Origin: Rhizobium rhizogenes
GTDB taxonomy: Bacteria > Pseudomonadota > Alphaproteobacteria > Rhizobiales > Rhizobiaceae
DNA: 64,000 bases
Direction: 5' to 3'
Assembly (NCBI RefSeq): GCF_002005205.3
Contig: NZ_CP019702.2
Coordinates: forward strand, 2,050,001 to 2,114,000
Positions 1 through 8,578 of the stretch are shown piece by piece. Within the stretch, counting starts at the first letter, position 1. Every line of letters begins with the position of its first letter. The translations under genes and the position numbers were made by a program. Under the pieces are notes generated by a model, which saw nothing but the letters and a program-made list of their open reading frames with translations, was not told the DNA's origin and ran no database searches.

Positions 1-191
1 ATGCTGTAGCCGATCGGTTCCGGGCCACTCCCCAGATAGGAAAAGGGAATGTTGCGGTCGGCATAACCCAGCCGGATGATGCCGGTCCTGGCAATGGTTT
101 CGAGCGTTGGCGGCTGGTTGTCCTCGCTCACGGCCGGGGTGGATAAAAGGCTTAAAATCCCGAATGCAAGCCACAATGTCGATCTCTGCAT
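1..191 (-). CDS. Periplasmic amino-acid-type solute-binding protein, N-terminal part (cut by window edge)
   Basis: Only the first 63 codons are inside the window; the gene continues to the left. The start at 191 is preceded by a GGAG box. The first ~22 residues form a signal peptide (MQRSTLWLAFG..., ending near AVSE). The mature start reads TLETIARTGIIRLGYADR and then PFSY, the typical opening of SBP_bac_3 family binding proteins of polar amino acid ABC transporters. It is clearly a paralogue of the next gene, which has TLQQIARTAKIRIGY and PFSY at the same place. The two are about 70 bp apart on one strand, so they probably share a transcript. The ligand is unknown. Confidence 0.8.
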   Translation of the reverse strand, partial: MQRSTLWLAFGILSLLSTPAVSEDNQPPTLETIARTGIIRLGYADRNIPFSYLGSGPEPIGYS

Positions 192-260
192 CGCGCATCT
201 CCAGCTAAAATGGTCTGTCAAAACGTGTCTTCATAAAAATCGAGGCGGGAGGGCAGCCCC

Positions 261-1154
261 TCAGTCCCGGTATTCATTCGGGTGTTCGTAGGCCTGTTTC
301 AGGGCGGCGGCCATTGGCAGGTTCAGGTTCATACCGTTGGGCGGAATGGGTCTGGTGAACCACTTTTCATAGAGTCCGTGAATGGTCGGGCCGGTGAAGA
401 TCTGCCGCAGGCTTTCATTGACGACAGCCTTGAAGGCCGGATCGTCGCGCCGGAAGACCAGCCCATAGGGCTCGGGCGCGCTCAGCGTTTCCTCGGACAG
501 CGCATAGAGGTCCGGATTGTCGGATGTCGCCGCCAGTGCCGCCAGCAGGATACCATCCATGACGAAGGCGGAAGCCTTGCCGGAAACGACGAGCTCGAAG
601 GCCTCCTCGTTGGTTTTTGTCGGCATGACCGAGATATTGAGGTTCTTTTCGCGGTTCACGGCATTCAGCTGTTCGATATTGACGGTGCCGGAGGCGGATG
701 TAACGGAACGGCCCGCCAGATCGGCAAGGCTTTTCAGATTGTCCTGCCTGCGCGAGAGAAACTGGGTGGCGGTCATGAAATTCGGATAGGAAAAATCCAC
801 GATTTTCCGGCGCTCGCTGTTATTGGTCGTGGCGGCGCATTCGATATCGATCTGGCCGCTGCGCACGAGGATGAAGCGGGTGGCGGGCGTGGCCTTGACA
901 TATTCGAGGTCGATCCTGTCGAGCTTCAGCTGCTTGCGGATATCCTCGCTGATCGCGCGACAGAGATCGGTCGAAAAACCCGTTACCTGCCCATCCGGCA
1001 ACTGGTAGGAAAAAGGCGGTTCGGCTTCGCGATAACCGATGCGGATTTTCGCGGTCCTGGCAATCTGCTGCAGCGTATCGCCTTCGCCGGCGGCCTGCAG
1101 CGGGGTGATGGGGGCAAAGCATGTGAGGAAAAGGCAAAATACTGCAAGACGCAT
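261..1154 (-). CDS. Amino-acid-type periplasmic solute-binding protein (SBP_bac_3 family)
   Basis: The 297-residue protein is of normal length for the family. It has a signal peptide with likely cleavage after LQA near residue 21, then IRIGYREAEPPFSY, a central D-I-E-C segment, and a C-terminal GLYEKWF motif seen in glutamate/aspartate-type binding proteins. It should be periplasmic and bind a polar amino acid or similar small molecule. No permease or ATPase of this transporter class is visible. Instead it lies 30 bp downstream of a GGDEF-EAL membrane protein on the same strand and upstream of a second binding protein. It may therefore serve sensing as well as, or instead of, transport. The family is secure; ligand and role are inference. 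Confidence 0.85.
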   Translation of the reverse strand: MRLAVFCLFLTCFAPITPLQAAGEGDTLQQIARTAKIRIGYREAEPPFSYQLPDGQVTGFSTDLCRAISEDIRKQLKLDRIDLEYVKATPATRFILVRSGQIDIECAATTNNSERRKIVDFSYPNFMTATQFLSRRQDNLKSLADLAGRSVTSASGTVNIEQLNAVNREKNLNISVMPTKTNEEAFELVVSGKASAFVMDGILLAALAATSDNPDLYALSEETLSAPEPYGLVFRRDDPAFKAVVNESLRQIFTGPTIHGLYEKWFTRPIPPNGMNLNLPMAAALKQAYEHPNEYRD

Positions 1155-1184
1155 TTTATGTCCTTTTGGCCGGCGGCCGGTTTC

Positions 1185-3503
1185 TCAAATCGCTTTTTGT
1201 GGTGGGCAATAATTGTCCTTGGTCGGTCGTCCAGCGCCGCCAAATTCGTCGTTCCCGATCGGAGCGATGACGGCGCGGTTCTTGAGTATCCGGGCAAGCG
1301 GGGCGGGCTCGGCGAAATAATAGCCCTGCGCTTCGTCGCATCCGGAAAGTTTGAGGGCCTCGAGCTGCTGGCTGTCTTCCACACCCTCGGCCGTCACCTT
1401 CAGGCCGATCTGCTCCGCCATGTCGATGATGGTGTTGACGATCGCCGAACACATGGGATTGGCGGGCAGGCCGGAGACGAATTCGCGATCGATCTTGATC
1501 TTGTCGAAGGCCACATGCGTCAATGTGCTCAATCCGGCGTAACCGGTGCCGAAATCGTCGAGAACGAGGCGGACGCCCCTTTCCTTCAGGAGCTTCAGGG
1601 CTCTGGCGCTGCTGTCGCGCTCCAGCATCGCCGTTTCCGTCACTTCCAGCTCCAGCCGCTCCGCCGGGAAGCCGGATGTTTCAAGTGCCCGGTCGACGAC
1701 GGGAACGATGTCGTCACTACAGAGCTGGACTGCGGACAGGTTGACGGCGAGCCGGATGTCCTTCGGCCAGCTCATGGCATCCGCGCAGGCCTGCGAAAGA
1801 ACCCACTCACCCAATGGCTTGATGAAGTTGTTTTCTTCGGCAAGGGTGATGAAGCGGTCCGGGGAGATCAGGCCAAGCTTGCTGTGCCGCCAGCGGGCAA
1901 GTGCCTCATAGGCAACGATACGGCCGCTCTGCAGATTGACCACGGGCTGGTAATGCAGCTCGAATTCATGGTTTTCGAGGGCGGATTTCATGTCTATTTC
2001 CAGCGCATGCTTGTGCTGCGCCACCATGTCCATGCCCGCCTCGTAAAACACGAAATAGCCGCATCCCATGGATTTAGCCCGGTAAAGGCCGAGATCGGCA
2101 TGTTGCAGAAGCTGTGTGGCGGATGTGCCGTGTCCTGGCGCGCAGGCGATGCCGATGCTGGTATCGATGCTGATGTCGCTGCCTTCGAGGTTGAAGCTGC
2201 GCGAGACCGCGTGCACCACGCGGGCCGCGAGCATCGCCGCATGGCTCTCGCAGTCTGCGTTTGTCGATTGTATGATTGCGAATTCGTCGCCGCCAAGCCG
2301 GCTCACCATGTCGTCTTCGCCGAGCACGGAGGAAATCCGCGAGGCCACCGCCACCAGCAGTGCATCGCCGGCCGCGTGCCCCAGCGTATCATTGACGGCC
2401 TTGAAGCGGTCTAGGTCGAGCAGCATGACATTGAACGGCTGGCCGGATGCGGCAAGATGTTCGAGGCGGTTTTCCAGCGTCTTCATCAGCAGCACGCGGT
2501 TGGGAAGGCCGGTCAGCGCGTCATGGTGCGCCATGTGTTCCAGCTGTTCCGCCATGTCGCGTATCTGCCTCAGACGCCCGCGCTCCAGAACCGCTTCACG
2601 CAGCGTTTCGATGGCGGTGGCCATGTCGCCGATCTCGTCCCTGCGTTCCTGAAACGGCGTGACGGTATCGGTTTCCTCACGGGCGATCCGCAGTGTCGCC
2701 TGCACCAGGGCGGGGACGGGCTTCAGGAAATGCCTGGCAATCAGTGTCACGAGTACGCCGGTGACAGTCAGCACCACGATCAGCGCGGCGAGCGAATTGT
2801 AGATCAGCTTGCGTTGCGCACCATAAAGCGCGTCCGAACCGCCGATGCTGACGGCGACGGCGCCGATCGGTTTTTTTGTTTCCGTGCTGATGATCGGCAG
2901 CAGGCCGATATAGTGGCTGGATTCGCCAATCGTGGCAAAGCCGGTGGCAAAACGTGCCGCCACGGCATCCCGGGAAAAGATCGGATCGGTGGCAAGCGGC
3001 TTTTCAGCATCATCGGTGGCGTTGTCGAAGGCCGCGGCGATCTGCCGGAAACCGGAATCGGCTTCGTCATAACGGAAAAGCCAGACGGCATTTTTGGTCT
3101 GGGCGCCGATGAGGGCAAGAACGTCGCTCGGATTGAAGCCGGTAACGAGAATGGATTCGTCGTCGCCGATCGGTTTGTCGGTCAATATGCCGTTGACCTG
3201 CCCGTCGGCATCGGCGGTGACGCTGACATAGGTATAGATGCTGCGCAAAGTGGCGCTGGCGATCTGCGAATTGACGCGGGCCTGGTTAAGCCATTGCTCG
3301 CTGGCGGCTGCAACGAACATGTACCAGCCGACGAGCGCGCCGATGCTGTAGGAAAAGATCACGCCGCCCAGAAATATTAAGGTTATCTTGCTGGCAAGCG
3401 AGCGCCGCCGCGACAACCGGCCCGCCTCCGGCTGCGTCGTTGAGCGAAGCATGTGCCCGGGTTCAACCTGTCTATCCGTCCCGCGATAGGCAGTCTCTTC
3501 CAT
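1185..3503 (-). CDS. Membrane-bound GGDEF-EAL protein (diguanylate cyclase/c-di-GMP phosphodiesterase)
   Basis: The protein has 772 residues. One membrane helix lies at about 40-66, a periplasmic sensor region at about 67-232, a second helix at about 233-256, a HAMP-like linker to about 310, then GGDEF and EAL domains. The cyclase signature GGDEF is intact at 404-408, but the upstream RxxD inhibitory site is replaced by GEDD, so product inhibition may be lost. The EAL domain keeps EALARW (from 533), VNLSAVQL, ELEVTETAML, LDDFGTGY, KIKIDREF and TAEGVE, so phosphodiesterase activity is plausible. The periplasmic part resembles a Cache-type fold by layout only. Two periplasmic binding-protein genes follow on the same strand, the first only 30 bp away. 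Which of the two activities dominates cannot be read from sequence. Confidence 0.93.
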   Translation of the reverse strand: MEETAYRGTDRQVEPGHMLRSTTQPEAGRLSRRRSLASKITLIFLGGVIFSYSIGALVGWYMFVAAASEQWLNQARVNSQIASATLRSIYTYVSVTADADGQVNGILTDKPIGDDESILVTGFNPSDVLALIGAQTKNAVWLFRYDEADSGFRQIAAAFDNATDDAEKPLATDPIFSRDAVAARFATGFATIGESSHYIGLLPIISTETKKPIGAVAVSIGGSDALYGAQRKLIYNSLAALIVVLTVTGVLVTLIARHFLKPVPALVQATLRIAREETDTVTPFQERRDEIGDMATAIETLREAVLERGRLRQIRDMAEQLEHMAHHDALTGLPNRVLLMKTLENRLEHLAASGQPFNVMLLDLDRFKAVNDTLGHAAGDALLVAVASRISSVLGEDDMVSRLGGDEFAIIQSTNADCESHAAMLAARVVHAVSRSFNLEGSDISIDTSIGIACAPGHGTSATQLLQHADLGLYRAKSMGCGYFVFYEAGMDMVAQHKHALEIDMKSALENHEFELHYQPVVNLQSGRIVAYEALARWRHSKLGLISPDRFITLAEENNFIKPLGEWVLSQACADAMSWPKDIRLAVNLSAVQLCSDDIVPVVDRALETSGFPAERLELEVTETAMLERDSSARALKLLKERGVRLVLDDFGTGYAGLSTLTHVAFDKIKIDREFVSGLPANPMCSAIVNTIIDMAEQIGLKVTAEGVEDSQQLEALKLSGCDEAQGYYFAEPAPLARILKNRAVIAPIGNDEFGGAGRPTKDNYCPPQKAI

Positions 3504-3849
3504 TCGCGATAGTCCCCCGCGATGTCGCGTTATGATTGTTTTATGGAATTTTTATAGGGCATGTATTTCAATGGTGTCTGCTAAATAATTCAACAAAGTT
3601 TAGATGCGATTAAGAATTAATCCGTCTTTTTATAGTCGTCGCTGATATAAGGCGCGGCGATCTTGCACCTCAGGTTGAGAAAACAGCCGCCGTCGGTGGG
3701 CGTTCATGTGCCAGATTCAGCCAGCCTCCTTGCAGCTGTCCCGCACCCCGGTACCGATCTTTCGCCCGCAAACGCGCCGTGACCGGCCTTGCCAAGCCGC
3801 GGATAAACGGCATGTTGGACGCAATATGCCGATTTAAGGGAATGTCATC
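3504..3849. other. Intergenic region between divergent GGDEF-EAL and amidase genes
   Basis: This 346-bp gap has no convincing reading frame of its own. The half next to the GGDEF-EAL gene is AT-rich and holds a perfect short palindrome, GATTAA-GAA-TTAATC, at 3608-3622, which could be a regulator site. The half next to the amidase is GC-rich and shows nothing recognisable. Promoters for both divergent genes must lie here, but no clear -35/-10 pair was found. Confidence 0.5.
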
Positions 3850-5208
3850 ATGGCTCACACGGGCAAAAACATCGCGCAGCTTTCCATCCTCATCCAGAGC
3901 GGCCATCTTAATCCGCGCGCCCTGGCGGAAGAGACGCTCGACGCGATCCGTGGGCAGGACGATCAGGCGATTTTTGTCGGGTTGACGGCAGAGCGCGCCG
4001 TGGCGGAGGCGGAGGCCGCCTCGAAACGCATTCGCGAAGGCCGCTCCCGTGGCTTGCTCGACGGTATTCCGGTTGCCTGGAAGGATCTTTTCGATCTCGA
4101 GGGCATGGCGACCACGGCCGGGTCGAAGGTGCTCGCGGATGCCGCTGTTGCGGCCCGTGACGCGGATGTGGTGTCGGCGCTGAAGCAGGCGGGCATGGTT
4201 TCCGTCGGCCGCACCAATATGAGCGAGTTTGCTTTTTCCGGCCTCGGCATCAATCCGCATTACGGCACGCCGCGCAACCCCGCCGCGCGGGACGGTCACC
4301 GTTTGCCCGGTGGCTCGTCCTCCGGCGCGGGTGTGGCCGTGGCTGCCGGCCTTGTGCCGGTGGCGATCGGTACGGATACCGGAGGATCGGTGCGCATTCC
4401 CGCCGCCTTTAACGGCGTGGTGGGCTACAAGGCAAGCCGCGGCCGTTATTCGATGCGCGGCGTCTATCCCCTGGCGAAAAGCCTCGATTCGCTCGGACCG
4501 CTCACCCGCACCGTGCAGGATGCCGTCTGGGTGGATGCCGCCATGCGCGGCAAGGCCACGGCTGATGTGGCGCGCGCATCTCTTTCCGGCCTGTCGCTGG
4601 TGGTGCCGGAAACGGTATTTTTCGATGGCATCGAGGATGGCGTTGCGGCCGCCTTCGAGCAGGCGGTGGAGCGGCTGGTGCGTGCCGGCGCTTCGGTGCG
4701 GCGGCAGGCATTTCCGATTTTTTCGGAGTTGTTCGATCTTATCAGGGAAAAGGGCGCGCTGGTAACGGCGGAAGCCTTTGCACTGTATAAAGTCCGGCTG
4801 GAAGGTGCGGATGCCGCGCGTATGGACCCGCGTGTCGTTGCCCGAACGAAGCTTGGTGCGAATATCTCCATGCCTGACTATATCGCCATTCTCGAGGCGC
4901 GCGAACGCATGACGGCGGCGTTTTCCGGCATGGTCGGCGGGCACGAGCTTCTAGTCTCGCCAACATTGCCGCATGTCGCGGCAAAGGTCGCGCCGCTCAT
5001 CGATGATGACGATGCCTTTTTCGCCATGAATGCGAAAACCCTGCGCAACACCCAGATCGGCAATTTCTTCGATCTCTGTGGTGTTTCGATCCCCTGCGGA
5101 ACAGGCGAGGCAGAAATGCCGGTCGGCCTGTTGCTTTCCGGTCTGCACGGCACGGACGATCATGTTCTCAGCGTGGCGATGGCGGCGGAAGAGATTGTTC
5201 GGGGTTGA
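3850..5208 (+). CDS. Amidase (amidase signature family)
   Basis: This 452-residue cytosolic enzyme should hydrolyse an amide or amide-like bond. The Ser-cisSer-Lys catalytic triad is visible: Lys78 in PVAWKDL, Ser156 in LPGGSSSGAG and nucleophile Ser180 in TDTGGSVRIP. Spacings fit the family that includes GatA, AtzF and fatty-acid amide hydrolase. The length matches stand-alone amidases, and no AtzF-type C-terminal domain is present. No gatB or gatC genes lie nearby, so it is not the tRNA amidotransferase subunit. It is a single-gene unit followed by a palindromic repeat. The substrate cannot be predicted from context. Confidence 0.9.
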   Translation: MAHTGKNIAQLSILIQSGHLNPRALAEETLDAIRGQDDQAIFVGLTAERAVAEAEAASKRIREGRSRGLLDGIPVAWKDLFDLEGMATTAGSKVLADAAVAARDADVVSALKQAGMVSVGRTNMSEFAFSGLGINPHYGTPRNPAARDGHRLPGGSSSGAGVAVAAGLVPVAIGTDTGGSVRIPAAFNGVVGYKASRGRYSMRGVYPLAKSLDSLGPLTRTVQDAVWVDAAMRGKATADVARASLSGLSLVVPETVFFDGIEDGVAAAFEQAVERLVRAGASVRRQAFPIFSELFDLIREKGALVTAEAFALYKVRLEGADAARMDPRVVARTKLGANISMPDYIAILEARERMTAAFSGMVGGHELLVSPTLPHVAAKVAPLIDDDDAFFAMNAKTLRNTQIGNFFDLCGVSIPCGTGEAEMPVGLLLSGLHGTDDHVLSVAMAAEEIVRG

Positions 5209-5255
5209 GGGGGATTCATCCCCTCGGGTTGTCGGTAACGTAAAAACCTATCCTT

Positions 5256-5341
5256 CGTCATCCTCGGGCCTGTCCCGAGGATCTGCTGCCGATTGATTTT
5301 TGATACGTGGTTAGATCCTCGGCACAAGGCCGAGGATGACG
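5256..5341. repeat. Palindromic intergenic repeat (double stem)
   Basis: The outer arms CGTCATCCTCGG (5256-5267) and CCGAGGATGACG (5330-5341) are perfect inverted copies. Each arm also forms its own small stem: CCTCGG...CCGAGG at 5262-5280 and again at 5317-5335. It sits between the ends of two convergent genes, so it may also stop transcription from both sides. The layout is typical of mobile palindromic elements in Rhizobiales. Confidence 0.75.
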
Positions 5342-5369
5342 TCGCGTGGGGAGAGGACTCCCGACAACC

Positions 5370-6011
5370 TCAACGCGCCGCCCAATTGGCGCCACGGCGG
5401 AACATGGTTTTCATCTGCGGCACGGAAAACTCCTTGGCCTGATGGCCGAGCGCCGAATAGAAAACCCGGCCCTTGCCGTATTTGCGTTTCCACACCACCG
5501 GCATCACTACGCCGTCGATCCACCAGGCATGGTCGCCGGTGAATTTTGTCGTCGCCAGCACCTCGTTGGAGGGGTCGACATGCATGTAATATTGCTCCGA
5601 CGTGTAGGGGAAATCGGAAATTCCCTCCATCAGCGGGTCATCGGGGCGGGTGATGTTGACGTGATAGTCGATGATGTTGCCGGGATGGGCGACCCACTGG
5701 CCACCGATCATGAACTGGTATTCGACGCATTCGCGGAAACTGTCGCCCGCGCCGCCATGGAAGCCGGCAATGCCGACGCCGTTTTCGACGGCGGCCGTGA
5801 GGTTCTTGATCTCTTCCTTCTCGATCTTCGACATGGTGACGATGGGCACGACGAGGCTGAGATCATGTACCGAAGGATCTGCGAAGGCTTCGGTTGAGTG
5901 CTCCACATAGACCTTGAAACCGTCCTCCTCCAGCATGTCCTTGACGATGGTGGCGCATTCCTGCGGCTCATGGCCGCTCCAGCCGCCCCAGACGATGAGT
6001 GCTTCGCGCAT
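5370..6011 (-). CDS. ThuA-like domain protein
   Basis: The 213-residue protein matches the ThuA-like family (class I glutamine-amidotransferase-like fold) named after the trehalose-utilisation protein of Sinorhizobium. Visible family features are ALIVWGGWSGHEPQ at the N-terminus, GIAGFHGGAGDSF in the middle, and the C-terminal PVVWKRKYGKGRVFY followed by SALGH. A strong GGAGGAGAA box precedes the start. The next upstream gene, 17 bp away, is a Gfo/Idh/MocA dehydrogenase. The same pairing occurs in thuAB, whose products are linked to 3-keto derivatives of disaccharides. A role in keto-sugar turnover is inference. The catalytic mechanism of this family is not settled. Confidence 0.88.
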   Translation of the reverse strand: MREALIVWGGWSGHEPQECATIVKDMLEEDGFKVYVEHSTEAFADPSVHDLSLVVPIVTMSKIEKEEIKNLTAAVENGVGIAGFHGGAGDSFRECVEYQFMIGGQWVAHPGNIIDYHVNITRPDDPLMEGISDFPYTSEQYYMHVDPSNEVLATTKFTGDHAWWIDGVVMPVVWKRKYGKGRVFYSALGHQAKEFSVPQMKTMFRRGANWAAR

Positions 6012-6028
6012 TTATTTTCTCCTCCGGA

Positions 6029-7129
6029 TTATTTGCCGAGCTGGCCGTCGACCAGCGATGTTTCAAGCGGAGCAGGGCGCTCTGCCTTGGTGGTGATGGA
6101 AACGGTCGTGCCGCTGTCGGATGCCGTCTGGAAGGCTTCCATGACCTCCAGCACATGCAGGGCCAGATCGCCATTGGCGCGATGCGGGCGGTTCTCGCGG
6201 ATCGCATGGGCCATGTCGGCGACGCCGATGGAGCGGTAATTGCCGTCGGCATAGGGTGACGACAGCGCCTGCGGCTCGAACTGGCCGCCCTTTTTCAGCA
6301 GTTGCACTTCGCCGCCGAAATGGTTGGGATCGGGCACGATCAACGTGCCCTCGGTGCCGTAGAGTTCCAGCGGCACGTGTTTGTGGCCCGCCACATCGAA
6401 GCTCATGCCCACCTGCACCACGGCGCCATTCTGGAACGCCAGCACGCCGGAGACATGGGTGGCAACATGAACGGGAATTTTTTCGCCGTTCTTCGGTTCG
6501 CTGGTGATGAGGCGTTCATTACGCGGGGCGATGGCGAAACCCGCAACCTTTGCGACCGGGCCGAACAGGTTGACAAGATCGGTGATGTAATAGGGACCCA
6601 TATCCAGCATCGGCCCGCCGCCAACCTCGTAATAGAAGGCGGGGTTGGGGTGCCAGCGCTCATGGCCGGGGCACATGAAGGTGGCCGTGCCGCCAACCGG
6701 TTGGCCGAGCACGCCCTCGTCGATCAGCCGGCGCGCGGTCTGGTGACCGCCGCCAAGGAAGGTATCGGGGGCCGAGCCGATGCGCAGGCCCCTGGCCTTC
6801 GCCGCATCCGCAAGCCGTTTGCCCTCGGCGAAATTGATGCCGAGCGGCTTTTCGGAATAAGCGTGCTTGCCGGCGTCCAGCGCGCGCAGCCCCACCTCCA
6901 CATGCGCCTTGGGGATCGTCAGGTTGACGATGATCTCCACGGAAGGATCGGCGAGAAGCGCGTCGATGCTGGTTGCCTGAAGGCCGAATTCATCGGCGCG
7001 GGCTTTCGCCGCCGTCTCGTTCATATCCGCAAGACCGCGAATGTCGAGAATGGGAAACGACGCCATGGCCTTGAGATAGGCGCTGGAGATGTTGCCGCAG
7101 CCGATGATGCCGATGCCGACCCTGTTCAT
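6029..7129 (-). CDS. Gfo/Idh/MocA family oxidoreductase (ThuB-like position)
   Basis: This 366-residue NAD(P)-dependent sugar dehydrogenase has an N-terminal Rossmann motif GIGIIGCGNISSAY and the family's catalytic EKPLGINF segment, with the usual GGGPMLDMGPYYI motif of the C-terminal domain. A GGAGG box lies just before the start at 7129. It is followed 17 bp later by the ThuA-like gene and preceded by a ROK repressor, all on the minus strand and divergent from a sugar ABC operon. It probably oxidises or reduces a hydroxyl/keto position of a sugar or glycoside brought in by that transporter. The substrate is unknown. Confidence 0.9.
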   Translation of the reverse strand: MNRVGIGIIGCGNISSAYLKAMASFPILDIRGLADMNETAAKARADEFGLQATSIDALLADPSVEIIVNLTIPKAHVEVGLRALDAGKHAYSEKPLGINFAEGKRLADAAKARGLRIGSAPDTFLGGGHQTARRLIDEGVLGQPVGGTATFMCPGHERWHPNPAFYYEVGGGPMLDMGPYYITDLVNLFGPVAKVAGFAIAPRNERLITSEPKNGEKIPVHVATHVSGVLAFQNGAVVQVGMSFDVAGHKHVPLELYGTEGTLIVPDPNHFGGEVQLLKKGGQFEPQALSSPYADGNYRSIGVADMAHAIRENRPHRANGDLALHVLEVMEAFQTASDSGTTVSITTKAERPAPLETSLVDGQLGK

Positions 7130-7182
7130 GTGATTTCCTCCCGTAAATCAGAAATGTCTAAGCGCGCTGCTCTGCCTGTCGG

Positions 7183-8382
7183 CTAAAGCGCCGGCCCCGT
7201 CGTGTTCCAAGGCGATTCATAAAGCTCGTAGAGTGCTACGGCTGCCGCGCCCTGCGCCCACAATTCATCGCTCGCAACGTCGAAAACCAGCTCCGCGACG
7301 CCGGCCAGCGAAGGCGGCACGGCGGCGTTGTAGCTGTCGCGGATGCTGGTGATGAAGGGTTCGCCCAGTTCGAGGCTGGAGCCGGTGATGATGACCAGCG
7401 GCGGTGCAAACAGCGTGACGATATTGGCAAGTGTCAGGCCCAGCGCCGCGCCGGCGCGCAGGGCTGCCGCAATGAGATCGTGATCTTCAGCCGCAATCAG
7501 CGCATGGGCATGCTGCATGCCGCGACCGAGCCGGATCGCCTCGGCAAATCGCCCGTCCACGGGGCGCGAGCCTAAAATAGCGTTTTCGCCGGCCTGGCTC
7601 GCCAGCCGCACCGTGCCTTCATTGGCAAGACCGATGACAAGGTCGCCGAGATTGTGGCTGAGGCCGCCGGCACCGCGAAACAGCTGGTTCTGGTGCAACA
7701 CGCCAAGCCCGAGCGTCTGTTCAAGCGAAATCAGCACCATGTCTTCCAGATCGCGGGCATGGCCGAACCAGTGGTGGGCAAGGGTAATCGCATGAGCGTC
7801 GCTTTCGATGATGGTCGGCGAGCTCAGCCGCGCCGTCATTTCCTCGGCGAAATTGACGTTCACCTCACGCAAAATCGGGCTGCTGCGGATTTTCCCGGTG
7901 CGGTGTTCTATGACGCCGGGAAGGCCGAGACAGACCATGTCGACATCTTCCAGCGACAGGCCGGCATCGACCACGCAGCGGCGAACCCCGTCCTCCACCA
8001 GATCGGCGATGACGCCAATCGGCTGGCGGTCGACACGGATCGGCAGGGCGAGGGTGGAAAGCACATTACCGCAGAAATCGGTGACAACGAAAACCATGCG
8101 GCTTGCGGCGATCTTGGCGCCCACCACGCGGGCGGCATCCGGGTTCAGCTCCAGCATCACCCGCGGCCTGCCGCGTGCGCCTTCGGTGCGGATATCGCCG
8201 AGATGACGGGTCAGTATAAGCCCGTCATCGAGCAGCGAGGCGGTAATCGCCGAAACGGTTGTGGTGGAAAGTTGCGTTCTTTCGCTGATTTCCACCCGCG
8301 AGATCGGGCCGTGGCGGCGGATGCTGTCCAGCACGCTTAGCCTGTTGATCGCGCGCATTAATTCGGGGTCTGCGGTCTTCAT
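7183..8382 (-). CDS. ROK family transcriptional regulator (NagC/XylR type)
   Basis: The start at 8382 (MKTADPELMRAINRLSVLD) is preferred over a longer frame because an AGGA box precedes it and the family begins here, giving 399 residues. The N-terminus holds a winged helix-turn-helix (GPISRVEISERTQLSTTTV). The rest is a sugar-kinase-like ROK domain. The canonical ROK CxCGxxGC zinc motif is not obvious: the matching region reads GLSHNLGDLVIGLANEGTVR without cysteines. Zinc binding and kinase activity are therefore doubtful. It is divergent from a sugar ABC operon and lies upstream of the dehydrogenase and ThuA genes, so it most likely represses one or both units in response to the imported sugar. 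Confidence 0.88.
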   Translation of the reverse strand: MKTADPELMRAINRLSVLDSIRRHGPISRVEISERTQLSTTTVSAITASLLDDGLILTRHLGDIRTEGARGRPRVMLELNPDAARVVGAKIAASRMVFVVTDFCGNVLSTLALPIRVDRQPIGVIADLVEDGVRRCVVDAGLSLEDVDMVCLGLPGVIEHRTGKIRSSPILREVNVNFAEEMTARLSSPTIIESDAHAITLAHHWFGHARDLEDMVLISLEQTLGLGVLHQNQLFRGAGGLSHNLGDLVIGLANEGTVRLASQAGENAILGSRPVDGRFAEAIRLGRGMQHAHALIAAEDHDLIAAALRAGAALGLTLANIVTLFAPPLVIITGSSLELGEPFITSIRDSYNAAVPPSLAGVAELVFDVASDELWAQGAAAVALYELYESPWNTTGPAL

Positions 8383-8432
8383 GGTGTCCTGCTGCGATCG
8401 ATGCCGGTTCGAGAACCGATTTATGTCGGGTT

Positions 8433-8535
8433 GCGGATTAAATAACGGTGTGGGGGAGGGGTATGTCAAGCGGTTCGCGCAAAAAATCGGCATGGCGCCT
8501 TGACATTGGGCGAGGCCTAATGTGAATTAATCCGC
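8433..8535. promoter_or_regulatory. Candidate ROK operator pair between divergent units
   Basis: The ten-base word TGCGGATTAA (8432-8441) returns as a perfect inverted copy TTAATCCGCA (8527-8536), with about 85 bp between. Both copies lie in the only intergenic space shared by the repressor gene and the binding-protein gene. A TTGACA hexamer (8500-8505) precedes the second copy and could belong to the operon promoter, but no good -10 follows. Binding by the ROK protein is inferred from position only. Confidence 0.45.
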
Positions 8536-8578
8536 ATTGGGGAATAAATGAGGAAATCCCCGAGGGAGGATCACCATC

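Noticed and set aside
282..2414. 710-codon plus-strand open frame opposite the binding protein and GGDEF-EAL genes
   Set aside because: It spans two well-supported genes on the other strand, has no recognisable domain and shows the His/Gly/Arg-rich look of antisense frames in GC-rich DNA.
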